From contig NZ_QUMW01000012.1 in assembly GCF_003387165.1 (NCBI RefSeq), forward strand, positions 1 through 64,000: DNA of 64,000 nucleotides, in the 5' to 3' direction. A program made the translations under genes and the position numbers. Below are positions 38,353 through 46,921 of the stretch, piece by piece. Source of the stretch: Jeotgalicoccus halotolerans. Its GTDB lineage: Bacteria > Bacillota > Bacilli > Staphylococcales > Salinicoccaceae. The notes below the pieces were generated by a model. The model was not told the origin of the DNA. It did no database searches and saw nothing but the letters and a program-made list of their open reading frames with translations. Numbering within the stretch: position 1 is the stretch's first letter; each line of letters starts with the position of its first letter.

Positions 38353-39239
38353 CTATATATTTCGCGGATTAATAATAGATTTAAAGTTAAAGACTGCGTT
38401 GAGTATAATGGCTGTCATACTGCCCATCACAATTCCGCTTGATGTAATGACTGAAAGGTTGTCAGGCAGGACAGCGAACAGGTCAGGTACGACGGTTACT
38501 GCAAGTCCCATGCCGAGAGAGATAGCCACAATCACCATATTTTCCTGTTTGTTTAAATCAACGTGTGACAGCATTTTAATTCCTGCGCTGATTACCATGC
38601 CGAACATGGCAAGCATAGCTCCGCCGAGAACAGGTCCCGGTATTGCCAGCGTGGCCGCACCGATTTTTGGAGCAAGTCCTAGAATAATCAGCATGGCGCC
38701 GGCAATATAAATAATTTTATTTCTGCGGACACCTGATATTTGAATCAGACCGACGTTTTGAGAAAACGTCGTATAAGGGAAAGCATTGACGAGTCCGCCT
38801 AAAATAATTGCCATTCCCTCTGCGCGGTAACCGTGTTTTAAATCATCGCCTTTAATTTTCTTCTCAGTAATATCTCCAAGTGCAAAATATACACCCGTCG
38901 ATTCCACAAGGCTGACTAAAGCAACCAGTGTCATAGTTAAAATCGGCAGCAGATGGAATTCCGGAGTGCCGAAGTAGAACACTTGCGGTAAATGCAGCCA
39001 TGAGGCTTCAAGCACCGGTGTGAAATCAACACGCCCGAAAAAGGCGCCGATTACTGTTCCGATAATAATTCCTGTTAATATGGCGATTGAACCAAAGAAA
39101 CCTTTAGCAAATTTTAAAATGATTAAAATAATAATTAAAGTCGAAAAGCCTAAAAATAAATTGACAGCCGAACCAAAGTCTTCAGCCCCCTGGCCGCCGG
39201 CGAGGTCATTTATCGCTACCGGTATAAGTGTCAGTCCGA
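38353..39239 (-). pseudogene. pbuX: pbuX (xanthine permease), 3' part cut off by the island
   Basis: Codes for the last 295 residues of a nucleobase:cation symporter-2 permease, from IGLTLIPVAINDLAGG to the C-terminus, with the family motif around GGLVNAFPYTTFSQNVG and several transmembrane helices. The open frame extends a few codons into the island (to 39255), where a GTG could start. The matching N-terminal part is at 53421-53819. Joined at the shared ATA the two give a 428-residue protein of normal length. Without its first helices this fragment is unlikely to work. Confidence 0.9.
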
Positions 39240-39251
39240 TAGTCGTCACTA
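39239..39251. other. attL, left island junction
   Basis: The host pbuX sequence (minus-strand codons ATC GGA CTG) ends at ATA 39239-39241 and island DNA follows. The first island bases form TAGTCGTCACTA (39240-39251), which is repeated at the other end (53404-53415). Joining host flanks at the ATA, but not at the 12-bp repeat, restores the pbuX frame. Confidence 0.8.
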
Positions 39252-39293
39252 GCACTATTTAAAGTGACCACGGCTATAAACCGCATAACAAAA

Positions 39294-39318
39294 GGGTTCC
39301 CGACAATCCGAGAACCCC
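39294..39318 (-). terminator. Terminator of the integrase gene
   Basis: GGGTTC / GAACCC stem; on the minus strand it is followed by TTTTG, between the integrase stop codon and attL. Confidence 0.7.
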
Positions 39319-39352
39319 GCAGGTATTACATATTCAATTTAAAGGCCGAAAA

Positions 39353-40912
39353 TCATCGATAAGTAATTTCTATATCGACGCCGCCTTCGTCGTTAAACTG
39401 GTAAACGATTCTAACAATCAGCAGACGCAAGACATCATTCATTTCGCTATCTGATAATTCGTTATTAAAGACCCTTTCAACATCGTCAGACGACCATAAT
39501 TTCCGCTGCTGTTCCTTTCGTTCTTCATCGTGGAAATCTTTATTCATTCGCAGCTTCGTCAGTTCCGCTTCATTTCGCTTTATGATATCAGAATGCCGCT
39601 GCTTTTCTTCTTTCATTTCGTCCATGTCGATAATGTCGTTCATGAACATTTCTTTAATCTTGTCGAAGTGTTTCCGTGCCTTTTCGATGGCAGCTTCATG
39701 TGCTTTAATCATTCTGCTTAACGAATTCATCGCAGCGTTGTCGTCGCTTGGTTCCGTCGGTGCGAATAGGGTGTCCCTGTATTGCTGCAGGCGCATTTTA
39801 ACCGCTTCAAATACATAGTCTTCACGAATTCCCCTTGTATCGTCACATTCGGGCGTCCGTCGTGTCGATTTCTTCAAGCATTTACGTACGTGCGTACGGT
39901 TCGCCATGCCTTTTCGCCGCATCAAGCCTTGACATAGGCCGCAGTGCGGGCAATAAATCAGACCCGATAATCGATACGTATTTTTACGAACTCGTCTATC
40001 TTTCGACTTATATTTCCGCAGTTCTTCGATACGTTTTATTATTTCTGCATGTTCGTAATCCGTAATTAATGGCGTATGATTCCCCCGTGCTTTTATAACT
40101 GTTTCGGGGTCGTCGTTTAATTTACTTGTATACTTTACGACATCATTAACGAAATCGACTTCGGTCTTATATTTCCGGTAATAAACGACGCCGGTATAAA
40201 AATCATTCTGCAGCATTGTTGAAACGACTTCACTATGCCAAAAGCCGCCACGTTTGGACGGTATCTTCAAGTCATTTAGCTTTAAGGCGATTTGTCCCGC
40301 AGACAATCCGTCTTTTAAGTACCAATCGACCATCATACGCAGGACGTCGGCTTCATGCTGCACGACTTCGGCCGTTTTCGTATTCTTGTCCCAAGTGTAG
40401 CCGTATGCAGTCGTTCCGGAGTGCGGTGTTCCATTCTGTACAGCGGTGATTTTACCGTCACGGAACCGACGCAGGATTTGCGCTTTCTCATATTCCGACA
40501 TTAGGCCGGTAAATCCGGAAGTTAGCAGGTCGGTCGGATTGTTATAATCAATAATTCTATTATCTACCGTCAGCAGCAGCGTTCCGGTCGCTTTGAAAAT
40601 GTTCTTTATCTTCCCACGGTCTTCTTCGTCGCCACGGGTCAAACGGTCTTCATGTATAACCGCAACAGCGTCGTAATGTCCGGCCTGCACGTTCGATAAT
40701 AGACGTTTAAATTCCGGCCGACCGTCGATGCTGCCGCCGCTTGCGACTTCTTCGAACCACTCAACCCCTTCGAAGCCCTTTTCGTTCATAAACACCTGCA
40801 GCCTTTGTCGGTGATTCTTTAACAGTTCTTCGATGCCGATGCCGTCTTCGTCCCTTGAACGTCTGATATATACCGCAACACGTGCGTCTGATGAAATTGT
40901 TTTCTGATTCAT
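39353..40912 (-). CDS. Large serine recombinase (integrase)
   Basis: A 519-aa large serine integrase. The N-terminal resolvase domain has VAVYIRRSRDEDG with the nucleophilic serine, then IHEDRLTRGDEED and the catalytic arginine region YEKAQILRRFRDGK. A recombinase domain follows (AYGYTWDKNTKTAEVVQHEA), then a zinc ribbon (YCPHCGLCQG and CLKKSTRRTPEC) and a coiled coil near residues 400-470. Such enzymes cut attP and attB with a 2-base stagger, which agrees with the 3-base overlap seen here. ATG 40912 follows GAAAGGAATG. Excision normally needs a directionality factor, not identified. Confidence 0.95.
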   Translation of the reverse strand: MNQKTISSDARVAVYIRRSRDEDGIGIEELLKNHRQRLQVFMNEKGFEGVEWFEEVASGGSIDGRPEFKRLLSNVQAGHYDAVAVIHEDRLTRGDEEDRGKIKNIFKATGTLLLTVDNRIIDYNNPTDLLTSGFTGLMSEYEKAQILRRFRDGKITAVQNGTPHSGTTAYGYTWDKNTKTAEVVQHEADVLRMMVDWYLKDGLSAGQIALKLNDLKIPSKRGGFWHSEVVSTMLQNDFYTGVVYYRKYKTEVDFVNDVVKYTSKLNDDPETVIKARGNHTPLITDYEHAEIIKRIEELRKYKSKDRRVRKNTYRLSGLIYCPHCGLCQGLMRRKGMANRTHVRKCLKKSTRRTPECDDTRGIREDYVFEAVKMRLQQYRDTLFAPTEPSDDNAAMNSLSRMIKAHEAAIEKARKHFDKIKEMFMNDIIDMDEMKEEKQRHSDIIKRNEAELTKLRMNKDFHDEERKEQQRKLWSSDDVERVFNNELSDSEMNDVLRLLIVRIVYQFNDEGGVDIEITYR

Positions 40913-40966
40913 ATTGATTAGTCATTCCTTTCGATTGATTACGTTTATTTGATAGATACAACTTCG

Positions 40967-40997
40967 ATTATATATAATATAACGCAATAGCGCAATA
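40967..40997 (-). promoter_or_regulatory. Integrase promoter with the shared island operator
   Basis: Minus strand: -35 TTGCGC (40990-40995), 17-bp spacer, -10 TATAAT (40967-40972). The segment 40976-40997 reads TATTGCGCTAT, then TG, then CGTTATATT and is identical at 20 of 22 positions to 46929-46950, upstream of the ardA operon. Confidence 0.7.
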
Positions 40998-40999
40998 GC

Positions 41000-42535
41000 A
41001 GGATTATAGACGCAGGCAATCATGCCGCAGCCCCTTCGTATCCTTGTCGGTATATGTGACGACAGCAGGGCGGAATGTGACGTCTGCAGGGTCGAATACA
41101 AGGGCGCAGGACGAAGCAGGGAACGTCTACAGGAACGTCTGCAGGACGAAGCAAGACGATAGCAGGGACGTCAGCAGGACGCAGGGAACATCTACAGGGA
41201 CGTCTGCAGGTCGATAGGTATGTAACGTTTACGACTAACCATGTAACGTTTACGGCAACAGGGAACGTCTGCAGGGCGAAGCAGGTATGCACTTTAACGT
41301 AGTGAAGCGAAAAGAGTGAACGGGGGGTTTCGATAGCAGGAACGACAGCAGGGCGGTATGTTTACGTATACAACTAACTTATCGATAGATATATAGCAGG
41401 CGTCAAGGAATCGCTGTAACCGTTGGTATGACTGACTTGCAGGCGATAAGGTAACGTGGATTAGGGCGGTTATTCGGGGGTAATTTCGGGTATTTCGTGG
41501 GTATTAACGTGGGTGATATCGACATAGAATAACCGTGAACGGCACCGGACGGACGGCAGCTTTTGAAATGTTTCGGATTCAGAAGGACTTACGACAATAG
41601 ATAACAGCAGCAGCATCATCAAGGACGACAGCAGCACGGTATATTATTGCATCAATCAATGTATATGCAGGCGATAATCTAGCCGGAATCTTTCGTCACA
41701 TAATACAGAATATACGACGAGCAGCAACGAATGAAGTCGACGGGAACGGCGCAGCATCAACGAATGATAAAGCAGCCTTGTCGTATAATGTAATCGAAAT
41801 CAATGTCGTTTGTCGTATAACGTAAACAATTGAATAATAAACGAAAGGGGGTGTATGTATAATCTGTATAAATATCGAAAGTAGTCCCCGCCATATCAGT
41901 AAGTTCAACTATTCGACACAACAACGAAGACCCCCCCAACGGGGGACGCCCCCCTTCGAATCCCTGCAGAAGGCGTTCAGAACATATACATAACATTTTT
42001 ATAAACCTTCGGGGGTATTATCGACACCTTGACGTCATACCCTTCGCCTATCCTTCGACAATTATTTCCCCACATATCGACACAGAATTCGCCCTGCACT
42101 TCGGCCATTACATCGACAATGATTTCGACCATAGCTTCGACATTCCCTGCCGCTTCAATTCGACATGTCCTTCGACATCAGAACGACAATGATTTCCGCC
42201 ATTCCTTCGCCTGCACTTCGTCCCCTGCCGCTTCACATCGTCCATATAGGCACCGCACAGCGTCCGCCTTCGATAATTCCTTACATCGTCCACACATCGA
42301 CAGGAACGTCAGCAGCGTCGTCGTATGGCCGTCAGTATATACGTACATATGGCCGATGATATCGTCCGAACCTTCGCCAATAATTCCGCCTGCAATATCC
42401 GTGCTATGTAACACTTACTTCACATACTCTTATATCGCTCATATGGACGCATACAGCGACATCAGCCCGCAGCTATACGAATGCTCATATAAAGCCCTGC
42501 CGCCTTACAGTGAAGTCACAGCGTCCACACAGACG
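41000..42535. other. Gene-poor stretch of the island, about 1.5 kb
   Basis: Open frames exist on both strands but lack ribosome binding sites and have unlikely composition. The region holds the repeats at 41079-41275, many GCAGG words on the plus strand up to about 41940, CCTGC words thereafter, and a C7/G5 inverted run at 41931-41945. One short ORF with a strong ribosome binding site (AAAGGGGGTGT then ATG 41855; MYNLYKYRK, 9 codons) is the only translation signal noticed. I cannot assign a role. Confidence 0.5.
41079..41275 (+). repeat. Iteron-like cluster of GACGTCTGCAGG repeats
   Basis: Six copies of a GRACRTCTRCAGG motif at 41079, 41121, 41133, 41186, 41199 and 41263, three of them in adjacent pairs. 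Two copies of ATGTAACGTTTACG (41220-41233 and 41241-41254) lie among them. Repeats of this size and density resemble iterons of replication origins or integrase/excisionase arm sites. No ORF here has a good start. Confidence 0.6.
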
Positions 42536-42567
42536 AAAAAGGACGAATCCCCCGAAGGAATCCGCCC
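42536..42567 (-). terminator. Terminator of the 95-aa gene, near-copy of the one at 53151
   Basis: On the minus strand GGGCGGATTCC-ttcg-GGGGGATTCGTCC-TTTTT. The plus-strand copy at 53151-53183 differs by one base in a C run. Confidence 0.75.
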
Positions 42568-42579
42568 GTTTATCGTTAT

Positions 42580-42867
42580 TTAATTTAATATTGCCATTTT
42601 ACGCAATGCTTCGAAGTGTGTCGCAATATAAGTCTGCAGGTCGTCCGTCCCGTCGAAGTTATGGCCGGTTATACTGATTTCGACCCCGTCGATAATTACG
42701 TGCAAGTCTTCAATGCCTGCATCGTCATTCATTTCGTACAGGACGACAATAACGTCGAACTTTGACATTTCGTAATACTTTTCGATTGCTTCACGTTTGA
42801 TAAAGTCAAATATTTCCGTCGACATTCCTAAATACTTTACGTGTACATCGTCAATTAGTTTATTCAT
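42580..42867 (-). CDS. Hypothetical 95-aa protein
   Basis: An acidic protein starting MNKLIDDVHVKYLGMSTE, not recognised. ATG 42867 is preferred because GAAGGTGATTCG precedes it; the longer frame from 43011 has no binding site. Composition (IVVLYEMNDD..., IDGVEISITGHNF) suggests a small alpha/beta fold. It ends at a strong terminator and is the only other minus-strand gene, besides the integrase and one repressor, on the island. Confidence 0.65.
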   Translation of the reverse strand: MNKLIDDVHVKYLGMSTEIFDFIKREAIEKYYEMSKFDVIVVLYEMNDDAGIEDLHVIIDGVEISITGHNFDGTDDLQTYIATHFEALRKMAILN

Positions 42868-43087
42868 CGAATCACCTTCGCATATTATTTTATATCGTAA
42901 TTTTATATGTGGGACGATGCTGCCGGAATGTGACGACCGTGTAAAAATTTTCGTAATATTTTTTGAAAACTTTCGGGAAATCGTTTTGATTTTTATTATC
43001 ATTGCCGACACTACGAAGTAATTCTTCTTCTTTATGTTTATTCTTCAAGGTCTTTTCTTCTTCTTGTAACCTTGCCGTTACATAGGT

Positions 43088-43129
43088 ATGTCCGTCAGTC
43101 GTTACGTCACCATGTCCGCCAGACGTTAC
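43088..43129 (+). repeat. Pair of 18-bp direct repeats
   Basis: ATGTCCGTCAGTCGTTAC at 43088-43105 and ATGTCCGCCAGACGTTAC at 43112-43129, differing at two positions with a 24-bp period. They lie in an otherwise gene-free stretch upstream of the first plus-strand gene. Confidence 0.65.
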
Positions 43130-43253
43130 TTAGTAGCAGCGGGGACGTGAAGCAGGCGTTACTATGTCGAAAATTACCGAAAATCTAACAACGTTTTTCG
43201 TAAAAAAACTTTATTCTTGTAACCGTTGGGGCGCAAGGGTTCGAAGGGTGTCG

Positions 43254-43388
43254 ATGAAAAAAGTAAATAAAATATTAAATAATTTAGTTGTGAAAAAGCC
43301 CGCCAGTTCAATTCCCTTTTTGGGGAGCCCTTCGAAGTGCGAAAGCACGAAGACAGGGGCGAAGAACTTCGGTTTTAACGATTGGTAA
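43254..43388 (+). CDS. Possible 44-aa basic peptide
   Basis: GAAGGGTGTCG precedes ATG 43254. The peptide starts MKKVNKILNNLVVKKPASS and ends NFGFNDW. No homology is recognised and codon use is not typical of the island. The underlying DNA contains several hairpins (for example GTGC-GAAA-GCAC at 43338-43349), so it could instead be a structured RNA. Doubtful. Confidence 0.3.
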   Translation: MKKVNKILNNLVVKKPASSIPFLGSPSKCESTKTGAKNFGFNDW

Positions 43389-43653
43389 ATCGAAGCTAAA
43401 AAAGAACTTACGAAGTAAGCGATATGCAATAGCGATTAAGGACATAATATATTTATCGATATAAATGAATCTAAAGATAAGACCGAAAGCCAACAATAAT
43501 AAAGTTCAATTATTGTCGTCTTTGCAATCTAAAGATTGCCTATAGGTTAGTAAACAGTTACATAATTAATTAAAAGATATAACAATAGAAATCAGATACA
43601 AGGCCGCAGCGGTTCCATTGCGAAATTGTCGACTGATAAAGGGGTGTAGATAA

Positions 43654-43893
43654 ATGAAAGTTACTCACGAAATGATTAGGTATACACGACACGCAAACGG
43701 ATTTAATCAAATAAAAATGTCGAATGTCATCGGCTTATCACAGGCGTATTATTCGCAGTTAGAAAGGGGAAATTATAAAGTGACCGAAGCAGTTTCGAAA
43801 AGATTTATAGATACATTCGGATTTAATGAAGCTGATTTAATCAATATGAGAAACGATATCGGACGTCAAAGCAGGTATAAACTCAAACGATAG
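43654..43893 (+). CDS. XRE-like HTH protein (79 aa)
   Basis: A small DNA-binding protein with one Cro/CI-type helix-turn-helix: NQIKMSNVIGLSQAYYSQLERGNYKV, cited in part, residues about 17-45. The C-terminus is basic (RQSRYKLKR). GGGGTG precedes ATG 43654. It is the first gene of the plus-strand series and is followed after 15 bp by the terminase-like gene. It may be a regulator of the island. Confidence 0.8.
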   Translation: MKVTHEMIRYTRHANGFNQIKMSNVIGLSQAYYSQLERGNYKVTEAVSKRFIDTFGFNEADLINMRNDIGRQSRYKLKR

Positions 43894-43908
43894 CAAGGGG
43901 GTGTAATC

Positions 43909-44397
43909 GTGGCGAAATCAGTTATTGAACAGTACGGGGACATTAAGAATGGCGTCTTTACCGACAAGCATTTAAAAGCGGCCGAATTGCTTTCGAAGCC
44001 GAAGGGCGTACGTGGCACCATCAAAGAAGTCGCAGAAGAAGTCGGCATCGGTGTTCGAACGCTGCACAAATGGCGCAAAGAACCGAAGTTCGCAGAATTG
44101 GTCGACGTCGAAATTAAATCGAAATCGCAGCAGCGAATGCCGAATGTCATCGAAGCATTGTTCGAAAAGGCGGAAGCAGGCAGCGCAAAGCATATCGAAC
44201 TAATTTTTAAATGGTTCGGATATATGACCGAAAAGCACGAAGTTATCGCCGAGCAGCGACCGGCAGGACATAACCTTAATCGCTTCAATCTGCAGGATAA
44301 ACAATTAAGCGACGAACTGAACGACTTGAAAAAGATGATTCAAAAGGAAGGCGGCACGGAAAACGTTGTCCTTGAAGCACCTAAAAAAGACGAATAA
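43909..44397 (+). CDS. phBC6A51-type HTH protein, terminase-small-subunit-like
   Basis: A 162-aa protein with an N-terminal homeodomain-like HTH (FTDKHLKAAELLSKP, then IKEVAEEVGIGVRTLHKWRKEP at residues about 38-60) and a helical middle with SAKHIELIFKWFGYMTEKH. This arrangement is typical of phage phBC6A51-type HTH proteins related to small terminases and transposase N-termini. GTG 43909 follows AAGGGGGTG. No large terminase is present, so packaging, if any, would rely on a helper phage. Function uncertain. Confidence 0.65.
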   Translation: MAKSVIEQYGDIKNGVFTDKHLKAAELLSKPKGVRGTIKEVAEEVGIGVRTLHKWRKEPKFAELVDVEIKSKSQQRMPNVIEALFEKAEAGSAKHIELIFKWFGYMTEKHEVIAEQRPAGHNLNRFNLQDKQLSDELNDLKKMIQKEGGTENVVLEAPKKDE

Positions 44398-44484
44398 AAT
44401 ATTTAAAATTTTAGTTGTTAAAAGTATGTGCAGCTTAATTAAGTATTAAGTGGCCGAATAAAACTACCTATTTTTTATATTAAA

Positions 44485-44515
44485 AAGAAGGACGGCGAAA
44501 GTCGTTCCTTTTATT
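44485..44515 (+). terminator. Terminator after the phBC6A51-like gene
   Basis: AAGGACGGC-GAAA-GTCGTTCCTT (one bulged T) followed by TTATTT. Confidence 0.65.
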
Positions 44516-44573
44516 TAACTATCAACGACCATAAATACAATTACTATCTATCCGATCGAATAGGGGTGAAATC

Positions 44574-44810
44574 ATGGACAAGGAAAAACTTAACGGCAGG
44601 GAAATGCGTGTCCTTCGAGCCTTGCGAAACATTAACCAAGCGGAAGCCGCAGCGTTGATAAAACGAACACGGTCGTCAATTGCGCATTTAGAAAATGGAC
44701 ACCGAAAAGAGTTAGACGAAATACAATCGAAAGTTATTCTTGAAAGAATGAACGTCAGCAGCGAATTACTAAAAGACGTTAGGCATATTATAAAGCAGGG
44801 GGCGAATTAG
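44574..44810 (+). CDS. XRE-like HTH protein (78 aa)
   Basis: A small protein with a helix-turn-helix at residues about 20-45 (NINQAEAAALIKRTRSSIAHLENG), the end of which is the usual SIAHLENG recognition segment. AGGGGTGAAATC precedes ATG 44574. It starts a second cluster of tightly packed genes; its stop codon touches the start of the next gene. Confidence 0.75.
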   Translation: MDKEKLNGREMRVLRALRNINQAEAAALIKRTRSSIAHLENGHRKELDEIQSKVILERMNVSSELLKDVRHIIKQGAN

Positions 44811-45398
44811 ATGACAGTAGAAAAAATCGAAAATGTAGATAAACGAATAGCAGAAAAGACGGCCGAGCGTAAAGAGATATCGAAACAATTTCACGAAATC
44901 CGACAGGCTATAGACGAATCGATGCAGTTGTATGCAGTCGGCGACATCGACGAAAAGGAAATGCAGCAGGCGAAGCAATTGTTAAACGATAAGAGTGCGG
45001 AATTGAAGGCGACAGATGAAGTCCTTGACGCCCTTGAAAAGGTTAAAAAGAAAATCGCAGCCGAAATGATTCCAAGCGTACGCAAGAAACGAGCAACGCA
45101 GCAGCAGGCCGCACAGAAAAAGGTCAATGCAGCCGTTAAAGAAGCGCAGGAAGCACGTGCAGCATTCCTTCAAGCGTTGGCGAAGGTCGGCGAAGAACGC
45201 AGACAGGCAGGCGCAGCAGATGCGGAAATTCGAAATCTTGCGCAGGTTGCAGGATTAAGCGAAACATTCGAAACGGCATTAAATATTCCGGTAACAATTC
45301 CGGCAGGCTGGACGAGTGAAAGCGCAAGTATTGGCGTAACTGAACAGACGCAGAAAACGGCAGTAAAAAACGGTACCGTTCCGACGTGGGCGCAGTAA
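44811..45398 (+). CDS. Coiled-coil protein (195 aa), unknown function
   Basis: Residues 1-145 are almost entirely charged helix (K/E/A/Q-rich heptads), with a linker and a small C-terminal region containing IPVTIPAGWTSESAS. It starts directly at the stop codon of the HTH gene. It resembles phage scaffold or tape-like helical proteins only in composition; no family is recognised. Confidence 0.7.
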   Translation: MTVEKIENVDKRIAEKTAERKEISKQFHEIRQAIDESMQLYAVGDIDEKEMQQAKQLLNDKSAELKATDEVLDALEKVKKKIAAEMIPSVRKKRATQQQAAQKKVNAAVKEAQEARAAFLQALAKVGEERRQAGAADAEIRNLAQVAGLSETFETALNIPVTIPAGWTSESASIGVTEQTQKTAVKNGTVPTWAQ

Positions 45399-45427
45399 TT
45401 AAAAATGTAATCGGGGGGTGTTCGGCA

Positions 45428-45607
45428 ATGAAAGAACTACCAAAAATCGACGAGTTTAAAAATAAAATCGTAGACGAAAGGAAAGCGAAAGCATTCGAAT
45501 ATGCGGGGGAATTTTCACCGTTCGAAGTTGCCGAAGTTTTCTTTTTACCGGTTAGAACAATCCGACAAATGGAACAGCAGAAAAATTTATTCTACAGGGG
45601 GCGTTAA
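45428..45607 (+). CDS. Hypothetical 59-aa protein
   Basis: MKELPKIDEFKNKIVDERKAK starts the protein (cited in part overlap); the C-terminal half (SPFEVAEVFFLPVRTIRQMEQ) looks like a short HTH, with VRTIRQM as recognition helix. GGGGGGTG precedes ATG 45428; an upstream in-frame ATG at 45386 is rejected. Possible DNA-binding role. Confidence 0.6.
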   Translation: MKELPKIDEFKNKIVDERKAKAFEYAGEFSPFEVAEVFFLPVRTIRQMEQQKNLFYRGR

Positions 45608-45608
45608 A

Positions 45609-45857
45609 ATGGCAGATGCAATTAAATACGATAATGGTGAACGGGGGAAGAACGGCAGGGCATTGAATAAGATTTCCGCAGGGTATGAAGAACTCGCTGC
45701 AGAACGGGGCGAAGAAACAGTCGTGCCGTCGATGGTAGATGCGATTAGGCAGCGACAGGCGGCAGGCGAAGCCCTTTCGACTATGGAAAAATTAATCGTA
45801 GGCCAAGCGGACGCAGACGACAAGCGTAACACAGCAGCAGCCAAAGAATCCGACTGA
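45609..45857 (+). CDS. Hypothetical 82-aa protein
   Basis: Starts MADAIKYDNGERGKNGR at ATG 45609, after AGGGGGCG within the end of the previous gene. Charged, helical, with GEALSTMEKLIVGQADADD near the end. The frame from 45501 is an artefact of overlap. No family recognised. Confidence 0.6.
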   Translation: MADAIKYDNGERGKNGRALNKISAGYEELAAERGEETVVPSMVDAIRQRQAAGEALSTMEKLIVGQADADDKRNTAAAKESD

Positions 45858-45869
45858 TAGGGGTGGCGT

Positions 45870-46076
45870 ATGGATAGAAAGCAAATCGAAGAACGTATCC
45901 GAGAAATCGAAGCCGAGCAGGAACATAATAGAATCCTGCAACAGATTGCAACGCTTGAAAATGAACTTTACGACATGGACGTCGAAGCAATCGAAAGCAG
46001 CGTTCATAATGGATACAGAACACCGCAAGAAGGCGAACAGGAAATCGAACGTAGAAAGAAAAAGTATTTCGGATAA
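45870..46076 (+). CDS. Hypothetical 68-aa coiled-coil protein
   Basis: A very charged helical protein (MDRKQIEERIREIEAEQ...) ending RRKKKYFG. AGGGGTGGCGT precedes ATG 45870. It follows the preceding gene by 12 bp and lies in the same transcription unit. Unknown. Confidence 0.6.
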   Translation: MDRKQIEERIREIEAEQEHNRILQQIATLENELYDMDVEAIESSVHNGYRTPQEGEQEIERRKKKYFG

Positions 46077-46100
46077 CATAGACGTAGGGGGAATGAATTA

Positions 46101-46463
46101 ATGGCCGGCACTATCAAACGTAAAATAAAATTCGATGACGTAGAAGTGATACACGCTTATCTAATGAACCGTCATTTCTTTAAAACAGATGCAGAAAAAG
46201 GCGACTTCCTTGCGATAGCGTACGAAATGGACTTCGAGCAGGTTATTTCTACCGTCAAATTAAATGAACGTGCAGAAAGTTATTTATTTCTTCACTATGA
46301 AAAAGGAATCACTCAACGTGAAATTTCAGAAATGTTCGGAACAACGCAGCAAGCCGTACAGCAAAGCCTGCAGCGTAGCTTAAAGAAATTCGAAAGGGCG
46401 TTTCATTCATTCTATTTGAAACGAGAGAACAAGGTGAAAATTAAACAGATTCAATCAGCATAA
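46101..46463 (+). CDS. Sigma-70 region 4-like HTH protein
   Basis: A 120-aa protein whose middle (ESYLFLHYEKGITQREISEMFGTTQQAVQQSLQR, residues about 63-96, cited across helices) is the classic region-4 helix-turn-helix of sigma factors and of phage late-gene activators (ArpU/RinA-like). TAGGGGGAATG precedes ATG 46101. It is the last gene of its cluster, the typical position for a late activator. It may switch on the ardA or structural operons. Confidence 0.75.
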   Translation: MAGTIKRKIKFDDVEVIHAYLMNRHFFKTDAEKGDFLAIAYEMDFEQVISTVKLNERAESYLFLHYEKGITQREISEMFGTTQQAVQQSLQRSLKKFERAFHSFYLKRENKVKIKQIQSA

Positions 46464-46585
46464 TAAATAATTATCTATAGACGACCGTGTCCATTTACCT
46501 ACGTAATGGAATCGACAGCCCCTTCAAGTGCTTACGATTGCTTACAAAGGCACGGACGTCTTACCAATGGATAATAAATATATAA

Positions 46586-46624
46586 AAAAGGCCGGTAGTT
46601 CTTTATGAACCGCCGGTTTTTTCA
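46586..46624. terminator. Bidirectional terminator
   Basis: GCCGGTAGTTC / GAACCGCCGGTTTTTT; it ends both the sigma-like cluster on the plus strand and the repressor gene on the minus strand, whose stop codon lies in the loop. Confidence 0.75.
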
Positions 46625-46827
46625 TTTGGGATATACTCCAAAATTTCACTAATGTCTTTTACATCAAAGTATTCGCATAACCTGTCCAAGATTTCGACAT
46701 TCAAATGTGCTTTTGTATTCCGAGCAATACCCGAAAGTGTTGATTCTCGAATTTCGGTTACTTGGGAAACGTGTTTTTGGGTTACATCGTGCTTTTCATA
46801 TAGTTCTAAAAGTTTTACACGTATCAT
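46603..46827 (-). CDS. Cro/CI-type repressor (74 aa)
   Basis: A compact XRE regulator: VTQKHVSQVTEIRESTLSGIARNTKAHLNVEILDRLCEYFDV covers the five-helix fold (cited in part: KHVSQVTEIRESTLSGIARN). It is divergent from the ardA operon, whose promoter lies 100 bp away, and is the best candidate to bind the shared 22-bp element at 40976 and 46929. Confidence 0.85.
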   Translation of the reverse strand: MIRVKLLELYEKHDVTQKHVSQVTEIRESTLSGIARNTKAHLNVEILDRLCEYFDVKDISEILEYIPNEKTGGS

Positions 46828-46921
46828 TGGCAGAACGCCCTTTCGTTGCAGTTATGTAATATTTCAATAACTTTAATAATACGCCAAACCAAAGAAAAAA
46901 TAAAGAATTTATAAAAAGGGC

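Noticed and set aside
41020-41292. 90-aa minus-strand ORF with R-P-A-D-V-P repeats
   Set aside because: The protein repeats only mirror the GACGTCTGCAGG DNA repeats; there is no start signal.
42029-42583. 184-aa plus-strand ORF
   Set aside because: No ribosome binding site, unusual H/S/P/R composition, and it ends in the terminator of the minus-strand gene.
43205-43400. tRNA-like gene
   Set aside because: GGTTCGAAG and CAGTTCAATTCC resemble T-arms, but no acceptor or anticodon stems could be formed around them.
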